This document shows, piece by piece, positions 43,978 through 52,560 of a DNA stretch of 64,000 nt. Source of the DNA: Weimeria sp002480925 (GTDB lineage Bacteria; Bacillota; Clostridia; Lachnospirales; Lachnospiraceae); the NCBI RefSeq assembly GCF_052064335.1, contig NZ_JBQHVU010000001.1:124001-188000 (forward strand), written 5' to 3'. The stretch's first letter is position 1, and every line of letters starts with the position of its first letter. Made by a program: the position numbers and the translations under genes. The notes under the pieces are model-generated. The model had not been told where the DNA came from. It did not search any database and saw only the letters and a program-made list of their open reading frames with translations.

Positions 43978-44363
43978 GACTCTGAATCATCCTTTCCGCC
44001 ACGCCCTGCATATTTCTTAAACATCTCCCTGAATCTGCCAAAATCCACCTGTTCTTTTCCTGCAGGATAGGACTTAAAGCTGATCTGATCCTTGTCGATC
44101 TTATCGATCAGTGTGATCTCATCCTTTCCGACACCGATTATATAATAGCTGTCGGTCCCGGCCTTTACTATTGCGATGAATTTATTGTTCGCTATCCGAA
44201 AGGAATCCACGATCGCAAAATTACCGGTCGATAGCTTTTTTTTCTGATATTGTCCAATAAAATGGGTGGTAAAGTAGCATAAAGCCACTACCACCACAAA
44301 CATCACTATTGCTGCAACAAGCTGTCCCAGACTGGATATACTGCTGGCCTGCAAGAGGATCAC
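43974..44363 (-). CDS. fliO: Flagellar biosynthetic protein FliO
   Basis: Helps assemble the FliP ring. 129 residues: a short exterior start, one membrane segment (about 12-33) and a cytoplasmic domain (F-A-I-V-D-S-F-R-I-A-N-N-K-F-I-A-I-V). The GTG at 44361-44363 overlaps the cheY stop (GTGA) with AAAGG upstream. An earlier in-frame ATG at 44483 lies inside cheY and would add 40 out-of-frame-looking residues, so it is rejected. Confidence 0.88.
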   Translation of the reverse strand: MILLQASSISSLGQLVAAIVMFVVVVALCYFTTHFIGQYQKKKLSTGNFAIVDSFRIANNKFIAIVKAGTDSYYIIGVGKDEITLIDKIDKDQISFKSYPAGKEQVDFGRFREMFKKYAGRGGKDDSES

Positions 44364-44722
44364 CCTATTACCTTTTTGACAGCCTCTAACACTCGTTCTG
44401 CCTGGAAAGGCTTTACAATGAAATCCTTTGCTCCGGACTGGATAGCCTCTATTACCATAGCCTGCTGTCCCATTGCTGAGCACATGATCACATTTGCATT
44501 CGGATCCTTGGCGCGGATACCCTTTAATGCACCGATACCATCCATTTCAGGCATCGTTATATCCATAAGAACAAGATCCGGCTTGGTCTCTGAATACATA
44601 TCTATGGCCTTTACTCCATTCTCAGCTTCACCTACTACGCTATAGCCGTTCTTTGTAAGGATATCCTTGATCATCATCCTCATGAATGCAGCATCATCGC
44701 AGATAAGTATGTTCTTTCCCAT
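44360..44722 (-). CDS. cheY: Chemotaxis response regulator CheY
   Basis: Diffusible regulator that binds the switch when phosphorylated. 120 residues, single receiver domain with all key residues: D9-D10, phosphorylated D54 (L-M-D-I-T-M-P-E-M-D-G), S82 and K104 (V-K-P-F). It lies between fliY and fliO, as in Bacillus. Its intact receiver contrasts with the degenerate receiver of CheB in the same operon. Confidence 0.97.
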   Translation of the reverse strand: MGKNILICDDAAFMRMMIKDILTKNGYSVVGEAENGVKAIDMYSETKPDLVLMDITMPEMDGIGALKGIRAKDPNANVIMCSAMGQQAMVIEAIQSGAKDFIVKPFQAERVLEAVKKVIG

Positions 44723-44740
44723 TAGTTTATCTCCTTTAGA

Positions 44741-45892
44741 TTACTTTACAATCTCGGTGATCCTTACACCGAATGATTCCTCTATGACTACCACCTCGCC
44801 CTTGGCGACGTACTTCCCGTTTACTAGAATATCTACAGGCTCACCAGCTATCTTGTTGAGCTCTATTATAGTACCAGGCGCGAACTCTAAGATATCGTGT
44901 ATCGACTTATGTGTCCTTCCAAGCTCGACTGTCACCTCAAGCGGGACATCCATTATCAGGTCGATATTTTCATTCGACATTGCAGGAGTTATGCCCTGTA
45001 CAAACGGTGTAAACTGCGCTCCCTGCACGTTTACAGGATTTGTGACAGGCTGTTGCGGTGGCATATTGCCCATATTTGTTGCCATGTGAACTGCCTCATT
45101 ACCAGCTGTCTGCTGACTGGCCGGATGCGGCGCGGGAGCAGGCTGCTCGAAGGAATTATCCTCTACTGTGGAGGAAGAATCCTGTTCCATATTGCTTGTT
45201 ACCAGATTACACATATCCTTGGCAAGACTTACCGGATAAAGCTGCATGATCTTGGAATCCACAAGATCTCCGATCAGCATCTTGAACTCGATCTTTACAA
45301 AGGTCCCGCTCAGGAAATCATCAATATCACTGGCATTTATCTGCTGGGTCAGATCTAAAAGATCAGACTTGGGAGGAGAAATGTCGACTGTCATATTAAG
45401 CATTGATGAAAGAGATGTCGAAGCGGAACCCATCATCTGGTTCATAGCCTCGGAAATAGCGGAAAGATGAAGCTCCGTAATATCTCCGTCTGTATTGGTT
45501 CCGTCACCACCCATCATCAGATCTGTGATGATCTTGACATCGTTTTCCTTTAATATCAGAACATTGGATCCATGAAGGCCCTTTGTATAACTGATCTTCA
45601 CCATTACACATGGACGCTCGTACATTGCAACAATATCGTCCCATGTGGCTGTTGAAACAACCGGAGTGGAGATCTCTACTTTTTTATTGACAAGAGAGAA
45701 AAGTGTAGTGGCGGCTGTGCCCATGCTTATATTGCCAATCTCGCCGATCGTATCCTTTTCGTTCTCTGTCAGGGCATTTGAATCATCTGCAGGATTATCA
45801 ACCGGCGAGCCTGCCGGATCAGGCGATGCCTGAGCACTCTGCTGACTCAGCAGAGCATTGATCTCATCCTGGGATAATGTTGTGTCTCCCAT
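44741..45892 (-). CDS. fliY: Flagellar switch protein FliY/FliN with CheC-type phosphatase sites
   Basis: Switch component and CheY-P phosphatase. 383 residues: N-terminal CheY-P binding peptide (L-S-Q-D-E-I-N-A-L-L-S), a CheC-like domain with two E-x2-N sites (G-E-I-G-N-I-S-M-G-T-A, S-E-A-M-N-Q-M-M-G-S-A), a Pro/Gln/Asn-rich linker (about 240-285), and a C-terminal FliN/SpoA domain (V-P-L-E-V-T-V-E-L-G-R-T). ATG follows the fliM TAA directly. Confidence 0.97.
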   Translation of the reverse strand: MGDTTLSQDEINALLSQQSAQASPDPAGSPVDNPADDSNALTENEKDTIGEIGNISMGTAATTLFSLVNKKVEISTPVVSTATWDDIVAMYERPCVMVKISYTKGLHGSNVLILKENDVKIITDLMMGGDGTNTDGDITELHLSAISEAMNQMMGSASTSLSSMLNMTVDISPPKSDLLDLTQQINASDIDDFLSGTFVKIEFKMLIGDLVDSKIMQLYPVSLAKDMCNLVTSNMEQDSSSTVEDNSFEQPAPAPHPASQQTAGNEAVHMATNMGNMPPQQPVTNPVNVQGAQFTPFVQGITPAMSNENIDLIMDVPLEVTVELGRTHKSIHDILEFAPGTIIELNKIAGEPVDILVNGKYVAKGEVVVIEESFGVRITEIVK

Positions 45893-46876
45893 TTAACCTT
45901 CTTCCTCTCGTATTACCGATGTGATCTGGACTGCATACTTCTTGTCGTATGAGCCCGGAAGAGCCTTAAACTTTTTCATCGAGCCAACATAGACGCTGAG
46001 CTCGTCATCAGCCTTCCTGTCGAGCCTTATGATATCACCATTCTGCAGGGACATAAAGTCACTTACGCTGATCGTTGAATTACCAAGCACTGCCGTAACA
46101 GGGATTTCAGCCTTATTGATAAGGACCTCCATATCCTCGGATGATACAGCCTCATCATGATCCTGCATATTGGAATACCAGAACTTAGTATTTAGTTTAT
46201 CCATTACGGGCTCAAGTGTCAAATATGGAAGGCAGAAATTCATGAGTCCTTCCACTTCTCCGATCTTGAGGTTCAGTGTCACTATGGCGATCATTTCCGA
46301 TGGGGATATGATCTGGGCAAACTGCGGATTGGTCTCTATCCGGTTGAGCTTGGGATGGAGATCACATACATTTTCCCACGGTTCCTTCAGAAGCTCGACA
46401 CAGCTGCTCATTACACGCCTAATGATAAGGAGCTCGATCTCGGAAAAATCCCTGATCTTCTCGAGAGGAAGCCCTTCTCCGCCGAGCATGCGGTCAACAA
46501 TGGCAAAACCAAGCTTTGTAGCCACCTCCATGATGATATTGCCCTTTAGCGGTTCAGCGTCAATAACGCCTAGAAGAACCGGGTTCGACAGCGCGTTTGT
46601 GAATTCCTGAAAGGTAACGGCCTCCGAATTCATCACCTCTACCTGTACATTTTTCCTCAGATATACAGGCAGATTTGTCGACAGAAGCCTTCCGTAATGT
46701 TCGAAAATAATTTCGAGCGTCCTTAAGTGTTCTTTGGAGAATTTGGACGGTCTGGAGAAATCATAGTCCCTGACCTGTACCTCCTTCTCCTTTGTCATCT
46801 CATCGACATCCACCTCACCCTTGCTCAGGGCACTTAGCAGGTTATCGATCTCAGACTGAGACAGGACATCACTCAT
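45893..46876 (-). CDS. fliM: Flagellar motor switch protein FliM
   Basis: Rotor C-ring protein that receives CheY-P. 327 residues: N-terminal CheY-P binding segment (V-L-S-Q-S-E-I-D-N-L-L-S-A-L), a CheC-like middle domain without the phosphatase residues, and a C-terminal SpoA domain. The ATG at 46874-46876 is chosen; an adjacent TTG would add one residue. Lies 18 bases after fliL. Confidence 0.97.
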   Translation of the reverse strand: MSDVLSQSEIDNLLSALSKGEVDVDEMTKEKEVQVRDYDFSRPSKFSKEHLRTLEIIFEHYGRLLSTNLPVYLRKNVQVEVMNSEAVTFQEFTNALSNPVLLGVIDAEPLKGNIIMEVATKLGFAIVDRMLGGEGLPLEKIRDFSEIELLIIRRVMSSCVELLKEPWENVCDLHPKLNRIETNPQFAQIISPSEMIAIVTLNLKIGEVEGLMNFCLPYLTLEPVMDKLNTKFWYSNMQDHDEAVSSEDMEVLINKAEIPVTAVLGNSTISVSDFMSLQNGDIIRLDRKADDELSVYVGSMKKFKALPGSYDKKYAVQITSVIREEEG

Positions 46877-46894
46877 CAAATCACCCCTGTCTCT

Positions 46895-47434
46895 TTACTG
46901 AGTGGTCAGGCTTGTGAATACAACTCCAACCACATATTCTTTATCCAATACCTTCTGAACGGCAGCTGTGCATTCATCAGTTATAGACTGCTGATCGCTT
47001 CTGAGCTCCGATACAGTATGCTGCGAGAGTGTCTGCTGAACGGCCTGTATCACGAGATTCTTGGCCGGAGATGTGCTGCCTTCCTTGAAGGCTGCTGAAT
47101 TGTCCTTGTAGCTCTTTGCCTTCTTGTTGACAGTCAGTGAAAACTTGACTACAGCATAATGCTCCTGTCCGTCATCACCGCTCTTTAAGTTTACCGTGAT
47201 ACCGTCATCGCCTGTGATATCAACCGACTCCTGATCAGAAAGAGCGACCTTTGCTGTTCCGGAATCTCCATCACCGCTTGATGCGCTGTCAAGATCAATG
47301 GCAGCTGCGACCTTGGAGATCAGGCTGTTGGCATTCTTTACCTCAGGAAGTACTGCAACAGCAAGTATGGCAGTAAGCAGCAGGTTCACAAGGACAAGTG
47401 CCAGCGTGATCATTGTAATTAAACTCTTTTTCAT
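46895..47434 (-). CDS. fliL: Flagellar basal body-associated protein FliL
   Basis: Single-pass protein that surrounds and stabilises the stator. 179 residues: one membrane segment (about 5-30), a Ser/Asp/Gly-rich linker and the FliL domain with V-V-K-F-S-L-T-V-N and a C-terminal V-V-G-V-V-F-T-S-L-T-T-Q. It sits between motB and fliM, the usual place. Identity rests on topology plus position; sequence motifs of FliL are weak. Confidence 0.88.
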   Translation of the reverse strand: MKKSLITMITLALVLVNLLLTAILAVAVLPEVKNANSLISKVAAAIDLDSASSGDGDSGTAKVALSDQESVDITGDDGITVNLKSGDDGQEHYAVVKFSLTVNKKAKSYKDNSAAFKEGSTSPAKNLVIQAVQQTLSQHTVSELRSDQQSITDECTAAVQKVLDKEYVVGVVFTSLTTQ

Positions 47435-47461
47435 CTGTTCTCTCTTTTCTATCTATCTGTC

Positions 47462-48316
47462 CTATCTCTTTGAGTTATAGGAATTATAGATCTTGATCTC
47501 AACCCTTCGGTTCCTTGCCCTTCCCTCTGGTGTCTTGTTGCTTGCTACAGGATTGTATTCTCCTCGTCCCGAGCTGTAGATCTTTGCAGGATCGAGCTTT
47601 GAGTACTTCCTGATGTCATTTGCCACATTAAGGGCACGGTACATGGAAAGGACATTATTGTCCTCGTACTTTGCTGAATGGATAGGGACATTGTCTGTAT
47701 ATCCCTCGACCTCTATCAGGCTGTTATTATATGAATTAAGGAGCAGGGAAACCTTTTTTATGATAGGTCTGGCTCCCTTCTTCACTTCACTTTCTCCGGT
47801 ATTGAAAAGGAAGGCACCGTTTAAGGTAAGCCTTACATACTGTCCATTGAAATCCACCTGAATCCGGTTCTGTATGCCGTATCTCTTTGCCTCTTTTGTG
47901 ACATTCTCGGCCATCTTCTCGGATTCTAAAAGAGCCTTCTTCTCTACTTCCTTCTCTGCTGATCTACTTCCCTGATCCTCGGAGGCGTCTGCAGAGGCTG
48001 AATCGGCTCCATTTGGATTGTTTCCCTTATCATTTGCAGCCTTGCTTAAGGAATCACCGAAATAGTCGGCTATATCCGGAAGCTGGCTTATGCCCGCCGA
48101 TACAAGCTTACCGTTTGAAACAGTAGCTCCTCCGCTGGGCATTATGGAAAAGGCATTGCTTATCGATGCTGCCACCTGCTCCAGCTTATCCTGCTGGATA
48201 GTAGACATGGAAAAGAGCAGGACGAAAAAGCACAGAAGCAGGTTCATAAGATCTGAGAAGGTCGACTGCCAGAGTGGGAAGCTTTTAGGCGGATCCGGCT
48301 TCTTCTTGAAAGCCAT
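47462..48316 (-). CDS. motB: Flagellar stator protein MotB
   Basis: Stator subunit that anchors to peptidoglycan. 284 residues: one membrane segment (about 18-42) with the ion-binding Asp22 (T-F-S-D-L-M-N-L-L-L), a Ser/Lys/Glu-rich linker, then the OmpA-like peptidoglycan-binding domain (V-E-G-Y-T-D-N-V-P-I, N-R-R-V-E-I). The ATG shares a base with the motA stop. Confidence 0.97.
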   Translation of the reverse strand: MAFKKKPDPPKSFPLWQSTFSDLMNLLLCFFVLLFSMSTIQQDKLEQVAASISNAFSIMPSGGATVSNGKLVSAGISQLPDIADYFGDSLSKAANDKGNNPNGADSASADASEDQGSRSAEKEVEKKALLESEKMAENVTKEAKRYGIQNRIQVDFNGQYVRLTLNGAFLFNTGESEVKKGARPIIKKVSLLLNSYNNSLIEVEGYTDNVPIHSAKYEDNNVLSMYRALNVANDIRKYSKLDPAKIYSSGRGEYNPVASNKTPEGRARNRRVEIKIYNSYNSKR

Positions 48317-49122
48317 TAGCCTTCACCGCCTTCCTTCGCCTTTGAAGCGTCAATACCAACTGAATCACGCTCTGCTGGAGCAAGGAAGGTCTTTAGCTTC
48401 TCCTCTATGATACGAGGGTTCTCGCCTGCCTGAATCGACAGAAGTCCCTCGACTGTCAGAGTCTTTACAAGGATCTCGTTATCATTGTTTATCTTAAGCT
48501 TGTTTACTACCGGCACGCAGAGCCAGTTGGCAATCACTGATCCGTAGAATGTAGTGATAAGGGCCACGGCCATATTTGGTCCGATAGCGGAAGGGTCACT
48601 TAAGTCCTTAAGCATGTTGATAAGTCCGATAAGGGTTCCTATCATTCCCCATGCCGGGCACTGGGTACCCCAGGTATCGAAGAAGTTGATTATCTTATTG
48701 TGTCGGTCAGTCATAGATCCCATATCATTCTCAAGGATCGCTCTTACCAGATCTGAATCTGTACCATCTACGACAAGCATCACGCCCTTCTTCAAGAACT
48801 CGTCTGATATGTCGTTCGCCACTCCCTCTAGTGCTAATAGCCCGTCCTTACGGGCCACATTGGCCATGTCAAGGATGGTCGTGATGATCGCCTTCGGATC
48901 GCCGTTCTCAGGCTCCTTTATAGCCTTCTGAAGTCCTACCTTGAGGGCGTTTATGAAGTCCGGAAGCTTGTTACTGGTCATGACCGAAGCCAGAGAACCT
49001 CCGATCGTGATGATCACCGATGGTAAATCGACGTAGGTCATCACCTTGGCACCTGAAGAGATGATACCATATAAGAGCATTACAATACCGACCGCAAGGC
49101 CGGCTAACGAAGCTATATCCAC
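48316..49122 (-). CDS. motA: Flagellar stator protein MotA
   Basis: Ion-conducting stator subunit. 268 residues, four membrane segments, with the cytoplasmic loop between 2 and 3 carrying the rotor-contact charges. Landmarks: D-L-P-S-V-I-I-T-I-G-G-S, P-A-W-G-M-I-G-T-L-I-G-L-I and G-S-V-I-A-N-W-L-C-V-P. GTG start with GGGGG upstream. It is the first gene after an operon-internal terminator and so needs its own promoter. Confidence 0.97.
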   Translation of the reverse strand: MDIASLAGLAVGIVMLLYGIISSGAKVMTYVDLPSVIITIGGSLASVMTSNKLPDFINALKVGLQKAIKEPENGDPKAIITTILDMANVARKDGLLALEGVANDISDEFLKKGVMLVVDGTDSDLVRAILENDMGSMTDRHNKIINFFDTWGTQCPAWGMIGTLIGLINMLKDLSDPSAIGPNMAVALITTFYGSVIANWLCVPVVNKLKINNDNEILVKTLTVEGLLSIQAGENPRIIEEKLKTFLAPAERDSVGIDASKAKEGGEG

Positions 49123-49200
49123 TGTCTTACCCCCGTAAAATATAAGCTTATTCTTTTGCCTCTTAATATATTACTAGAATAAGCACCATTTGTCTACCAT

Positions 49201-49301
49201 TATTTATCAACTTTTTGTAAAGTTTTCAAAAAAAAATCTAGTTCTTGTGGTAAGCAAGATCACAAGCTTTTGTTCTATAAAGCTATTCTGCTATTTGCCA
49301 A
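49201..49301 (-). promoter_or_regulatory. Promoter region of motA and downstream fla/che genes (two candidates)
   Basis: The 250-base gap between the terminator and motA is AT-rich. Candidate 1: TTGGCA (49296-49301), 16-base spacer, TATAGA (49274-49279). Candidate 2: TTGAAA (49224-49229), 17-base spacer, TAAATA (49201-49206). Neither is strong in its -10. No sigma-28 pattern (TAAA-15-GCCGATAA) is seen here. No ORF such as flbD is found in the gap. Confidence 0.45.
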
Positions 49302-49327
49302 AGAGAAAATAAAGCCTCATGGGGCGC

Positions 49328-49357
49328 AAAAAAGAACAGGCTCTTTTAAAGCCTGTC
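49328..49357 (-). terminator. Intrinsic terminator inside the flagellar gene block
   Basis: Stem ACAGGCT/AGCCTGT (7 bp, seven-base loop) followed by TCTTTTTT on the minus strand, about 20 bases after the TIGR02530-like gene. It splits the flagellar genes into flgB-to-TIGR02530 and motA-to-end transcription units. Confidence 0.85.
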
Positions 49358-49375
49358 CCTTAGCCGGCCTGTCAC

Positions 49376-49753
49376 CTATACTATCACTGCCCCATCTATA
49401 TTAGTAAAGGCCTTGTCCTTTGATTCATCGCTGTCTAAGGCAGTGATCACTGTATGACTGGGTACATTTACTATAAAGGCCAGTGAATCCATAAGCACCA
49501 GGGAATCCTTTATTCCCTTCTTTTCTGCCTTATCCACTCCGTCCTCAAGTCTTTTGCTCTGCTCGTCAGAAAGGCTTATATCCCTCTGCTCGAGACGCTC
49601 GGAGGCATGCTTGGAGAAGGTAAGTGATGAGACCTGATCGAGTACTGACTGAAAGCTCTTTCCTGTCTGGTCCTTATTTGTCCTTTTATTATTGCCTGAC
49701 TGATAGAGTCCTATTGCCTGTTCTATCGAGGAGTACTTCTGTATGCCACTCAT
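49376..49753 (-). CDS. Flagellar operon protein, TIGR02530 type
   Basis: A 125-residue protein matching the small 'flagellar operon protein' usually found beside flgD and flgE in Firmicutes. Landmarks: F-S-K-H-A-S-E-R-L-E-Q-R, L-V-L-M-D-S-L-A-F-I-V-N-V and N-I-D-G-A-V-I-V at the C-terminus. The second ATG (49751-49753) is chosen because GGAGG is seven bases from it and only one base from the first ATG. Molecular function unknown. Confidence 0.87.
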   Translation of the reverse strand: MSGIQKYSSIEQAIGLYQSGNNKRTNKDQTGKSFQSVLDQVSSLTFSKHASERLEQRDISLSDEQSKRLEDGVDKAEKKGIKDSLVLMDSLAFIVNVPSHTVITALDSDESKDKAFTNIDGAVIV

Positions 49754-49780
49754 GCTCATGCCTCCTTTCTACTATCATCC

Positions 49781-50641
49781 TTATAAGTCCTTTTTGTCCG
49801 TACTTCCATCAGAGCCATTGGACGAGGCATCCTCTGATGCCTTTTCTGTGGAAGCTTTTGAGTCTGCTTCTGCTGCCGTCTTTTCTGTCGTATCAGATGC
49901 TTCCACCTCTGCTGTCGTATCAGATGAAGCTTTTTCTGATGTCTTATCCGTTGAGGTCTTATCAGAAGAACTGTCCTCAAAGCTGCCTGCGGTCTTGTCC
50001 TTTCCTGTGAGTTTATTGGCTGCTGCCACAAGCTCCTCTATGGTCTTTACCGTAGAATTCGGTATGAAAGACTGCTCATAGGTAGACATGGCATTGTAGA
50101 TCTTTGCCAGATTGTATACCTTGTCGGTATCAGCCTTTGTAAGCTTACTTGCGGATGGAAGCTCTGAGAGCTCCTCATTTATAGTAGAAAGCAGGGTGCT
50201 TGCCGTGTAATAATCACTGTCCTGACTGCCTGTAATCTGAGACAGCTTAAAGTCCTTATCCATAAGATGCAGATAGGTCTCTCCATCCTTCTTATAGGTG
50301 TATTCCACCTTTCCGGTAGTTGCATTTCCATCGTCGTCTGTGGCTGTAACTACCTTTCCCACGAGTGAAGTGCCTCGCATCTGTTCCATATCATCGGATA
50401 CATTCTCAAGTGCCTCAACCTGTGAGAAGCTGGCCATTTCCTTGACATACTCGGTATTATCAGTTGGCTCAAGGGGATTCTGGTACTTCATCTCTGCTAC
50501 TAAAAGCTTCATGAACATATCCTTTGTCTCCTGAGTCTTCGACTTTTTGGTCGAGGCTTTACTTTTATTCTTGTTTTCTACGACATCATAGGCCTTGTTT
50601 CCTGTGACCTTTCCGTCTGAAACATCAACTGTAAATCCCAT
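49781..50641 (-). CDS. flgD: Hook cap/scaffold protein FlgD with a low-complexity tail
   Basis: Cap that guides hook polymerisation. 286 residues. The conserved N-terminal part is clear (F-M-K-L-L-V-A-E-M-K-Y-Q-N-P-L-E-P-T-D-N, S-F-S-Q-V-E-A-L). A small domain follows (V-G-K-V-V-T-A-T-D-D-D-G-N). The last ~70 residues are almost only Ser, Thr, Asp, Glu, Lys and Ala. The gene lies after flgE here, although flgD usually precedes flgE. Confidence 0.93.
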   Translation of the reverse strand: MGFTVDVSDGKVTGNKAYDVVENKNKSKASTKKSKTQETKDMFMKLLVAEMKYQNPLEPTDNTEYVKEMASFSQVEALENVSDDMEQMRGTSLVGKVVTATDDDGNATTGKVEYTYKKDGETYLHLMDKDFKLSQITGSQDSDYYTASTLLSTINEELSELPSASKLTKADTDKVYNLAKIYNAMSTYEQSFIPNSTVKTIEELVAAANKLTGKDKTAGSFEDSSSDKTSTDKTSEKASSDTTAEVEASDTTEKTAAEADSKASTEKASEDASSNGSDGSTDKKDL

Positions 50642-50660
50642 AATCCTGTCTCCTTAAAGC

Positions 50661-52538
50661 TTATCTCTTAAGGTTGGTGAGTTCCTCGAGAAGGGTATCA
50701 GATACCGTGATGATCCTTGAGTTGGCCTGGAATCCACGCTGGGTCGTGATCATCTCTGTAAACTCCTGAGCCAGATCCACATTACTCATCTCAAGCTGTC
50801 CTGAGTTTATCGAGCTTCCGTCAGAGGTTATGTCCTGTCCTATGCCATCGAAGCTTCCTGAGTTAAGGGTCTCTCCGTAGCAGTTATTTCCAAGGCTTTC
50901 TAGTCCGCTCGCATTGGCAAACTGAGTCGTTGAGATCTGTCCCAAAAGCTCGGTATTACCGTTTGTATAGGATCCGTAGATCTTACCATCTGTAGAAACT
51001 GAAAGTCCGTTAAGACTTCCCTTCTTCCTTCCTGCTCCGTTAGATGAATCAGAGATGGTCCCTCCGTCGATCGATGCGGTAGATGAGCCTCCGTTGTTGT
51101 AATTAAGAAGACTTGTAAAGTCGAGCGTGATACCGTCAGAGCTGAACTGGTTGCCAAGCAGATTTGCATTGAGCTTTACAGAGCTTGCTCCGGTACCAAG
51201 ATCACGGATCGCCTTTCCGCCTGTTGCAGTATTTGATGTAGATGTAGTTCTTCCGCTTATGCTGTCGAAGGTTCCATCAGATGACTTAAACATCACATCG
51301 TAGTTTGCAGCATTTGTACGTATTTTCAGTGTTTGTGACGTAGCATCAAAAGAAAATGCGGGATCTTTACCGGCTATTGCTGTAGTCTTTCCGTCCTTGT
51401 CGGTAGTATAATAATTGCTTAAAGCGCTCTGAAGTCCAGAGAAGATCTTTGTGATCTGATACTTCTGAGTAGTGGTATTCGTTGTATCCGCGCTCTTAAA
51501 ATCTACTGTGGAATTCAGTCCGTCAGTTCCATTTGCAGCAGTAAGTATGCTTTCTACTGTTGCAGAAACCTGACTTGAACCGTTTCCCTTTACTATTGAC
51601 TTTGTAGCAGCATCATATCTGAAATCAGATGAAGCATCTACCTTAAATGTATCTATACTGTATCCATTCTTACTTCCAAACAGGGCCTCCTTTGCCTCAA
51701 GCTCTGTCTTTCCGGCTGCTTTCTGGGTATCAATATAATTCTTCAAGAGGTCGATAGGATTGCCCTCTGAGTCCACATTGGAATCAGACGTAATAGATGT
51801 AAGCTCTATGGTATAACCATTATCAGCCTTTGTCTGCGTTCCGTCGCTTCCCATTATCTTGCCGCTAGAATCAGCGTCATCGCCCTTCTTTACAGCGAAC
51901 TTGGCAGTATAGGCATAGCCCAGACTGTCATAGAAGGTCATGCTTAAAGGAAGTCCGTCGGTGCTCTCTACATTTGCATCATTTGCATCTATAATACCTG
52001 AAAGATGTGCCTGTGATGTATATTCAGGCTCTGAGGTCTGGTTTGCAGGATCCATAAGACGAAGTGCGCTTACTGTATCCTTCTTTATGGTCCCGTTTTC
52101 CTTGTCTGCCTGCCATCCCATCACATGATATCCTGTCGAGGTCATCGACAGATATCCGTTTGGATCTACATAGAAGCTTCCGGCACGGGTGAATACATTC
52201 TTGGCGCCAGTATTTACTATAAAGAAGTTTGTAGAGCTTGTATCTGAGAGACGCAGATCGAATCCATCGTTTGTAGTCTCTGCGGCTCCTGAGGTGGAAA
52301 CGGAGACCTTTGTCGCAGCTGTGGTAACTCCAAGTCCTATCTGACGGGGGTTTATTCCTCCTCTTTTTGCATTTCCGCCTGAAGCATCAGACATGGTCTG
52401 GTACATTATGTCCTGAAATGTAGTAGATGACGACTTGAAGGCCGTTGTATTTACATTAGCTATATTGTTACCGATTACATCCATCCTCTGCTGATGGGTT
52501 TTAAGTCCGGCTACGCCGGAAAAAAGTGAACGCATCAT
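50661..52538 (-). CDS. flgE: Flagellar hook protein FlgE
   Basis: Subunit of the hook. 625 residues, long for the family. N-terminal rod/hook helix and signature S-L-F-S-G-V-A-G-L-K and G-N-N-I-A-N-V-N-T-T-A-F-K. C-terminal helix E-M-S-N-V-D-L-A-Q-E-F-T-E-M-I and Q-A-N-S-R-I-I. The ~450-residue centre is Ser/Thr/Asn/Gly-rich, the variable surface domain. GGAGG precedes the first of two ATG codons. Likely transcribed from both the operon promoter and the sigma-28 promoter before fliK. Confidence 0.95.
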   Translation of the reverse strand: MMRSLFSGVAGLKTHQQRMDVIGNNIANVNTTAFKSSSTTFQDIMYQTMSDASGGNAKRGGINPRQIGLGVTTAATKVSVSTSGAAETTNDGFDLRLSDTSSTNFFIVNTGAKNVFTRAGSFYVDPNGYLSMTSTGYHVMGWQADKENGTIKKDTVSALRLMDPANQTSEPEYTSQAHLSGIIDANDANVESTDGLPLSMTFYDSLGYAYTAKFAVKKGDDADSSGKIMGSDGTQTKADNGYTIELTSITSDSNVDSEGNPIDLLKNYIDTQKAAGKTELEAKEALFGSKNGYSIDTFKVDASSDFRYDAATKSIVKGNGSSQVSATVESILTAANGTDGLNSTVDFKSADTTNTTTQKYQITKIFSGLQSALSNYYTTDKDGKTTAIAGKDPAFSFDATSQTLKIRTNAANYDVMFKSSDGTFDSISGRTTSTSNTATGGKAIRDLGTGASSVKLNANLLGNQFSSDGITLDFTSLLNYNNGGSSTASIDGGTISDSSNGAGRKKGSLNGLSVSTDGKIYGSYTNGNTELLGQISTTQFANASGLESLGNNCYGETLNSGSFDGIGQDITSDGSSINSGQLEMSNVDLAQEFTEMITTQRGFQANSRIITVSDTLLEELTNLKR

Positions 52539-52560
52539 AGCGCATTTACCTCCAATATTA

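Noticed and set aside
44364..44483. Upstream extension of FliO starting inside cheY
   Set aside because: The extra 40 residues read cheY DNA in another frame, and the GTG overlapping the cheY stop has a proper Shine-Dalgarno.
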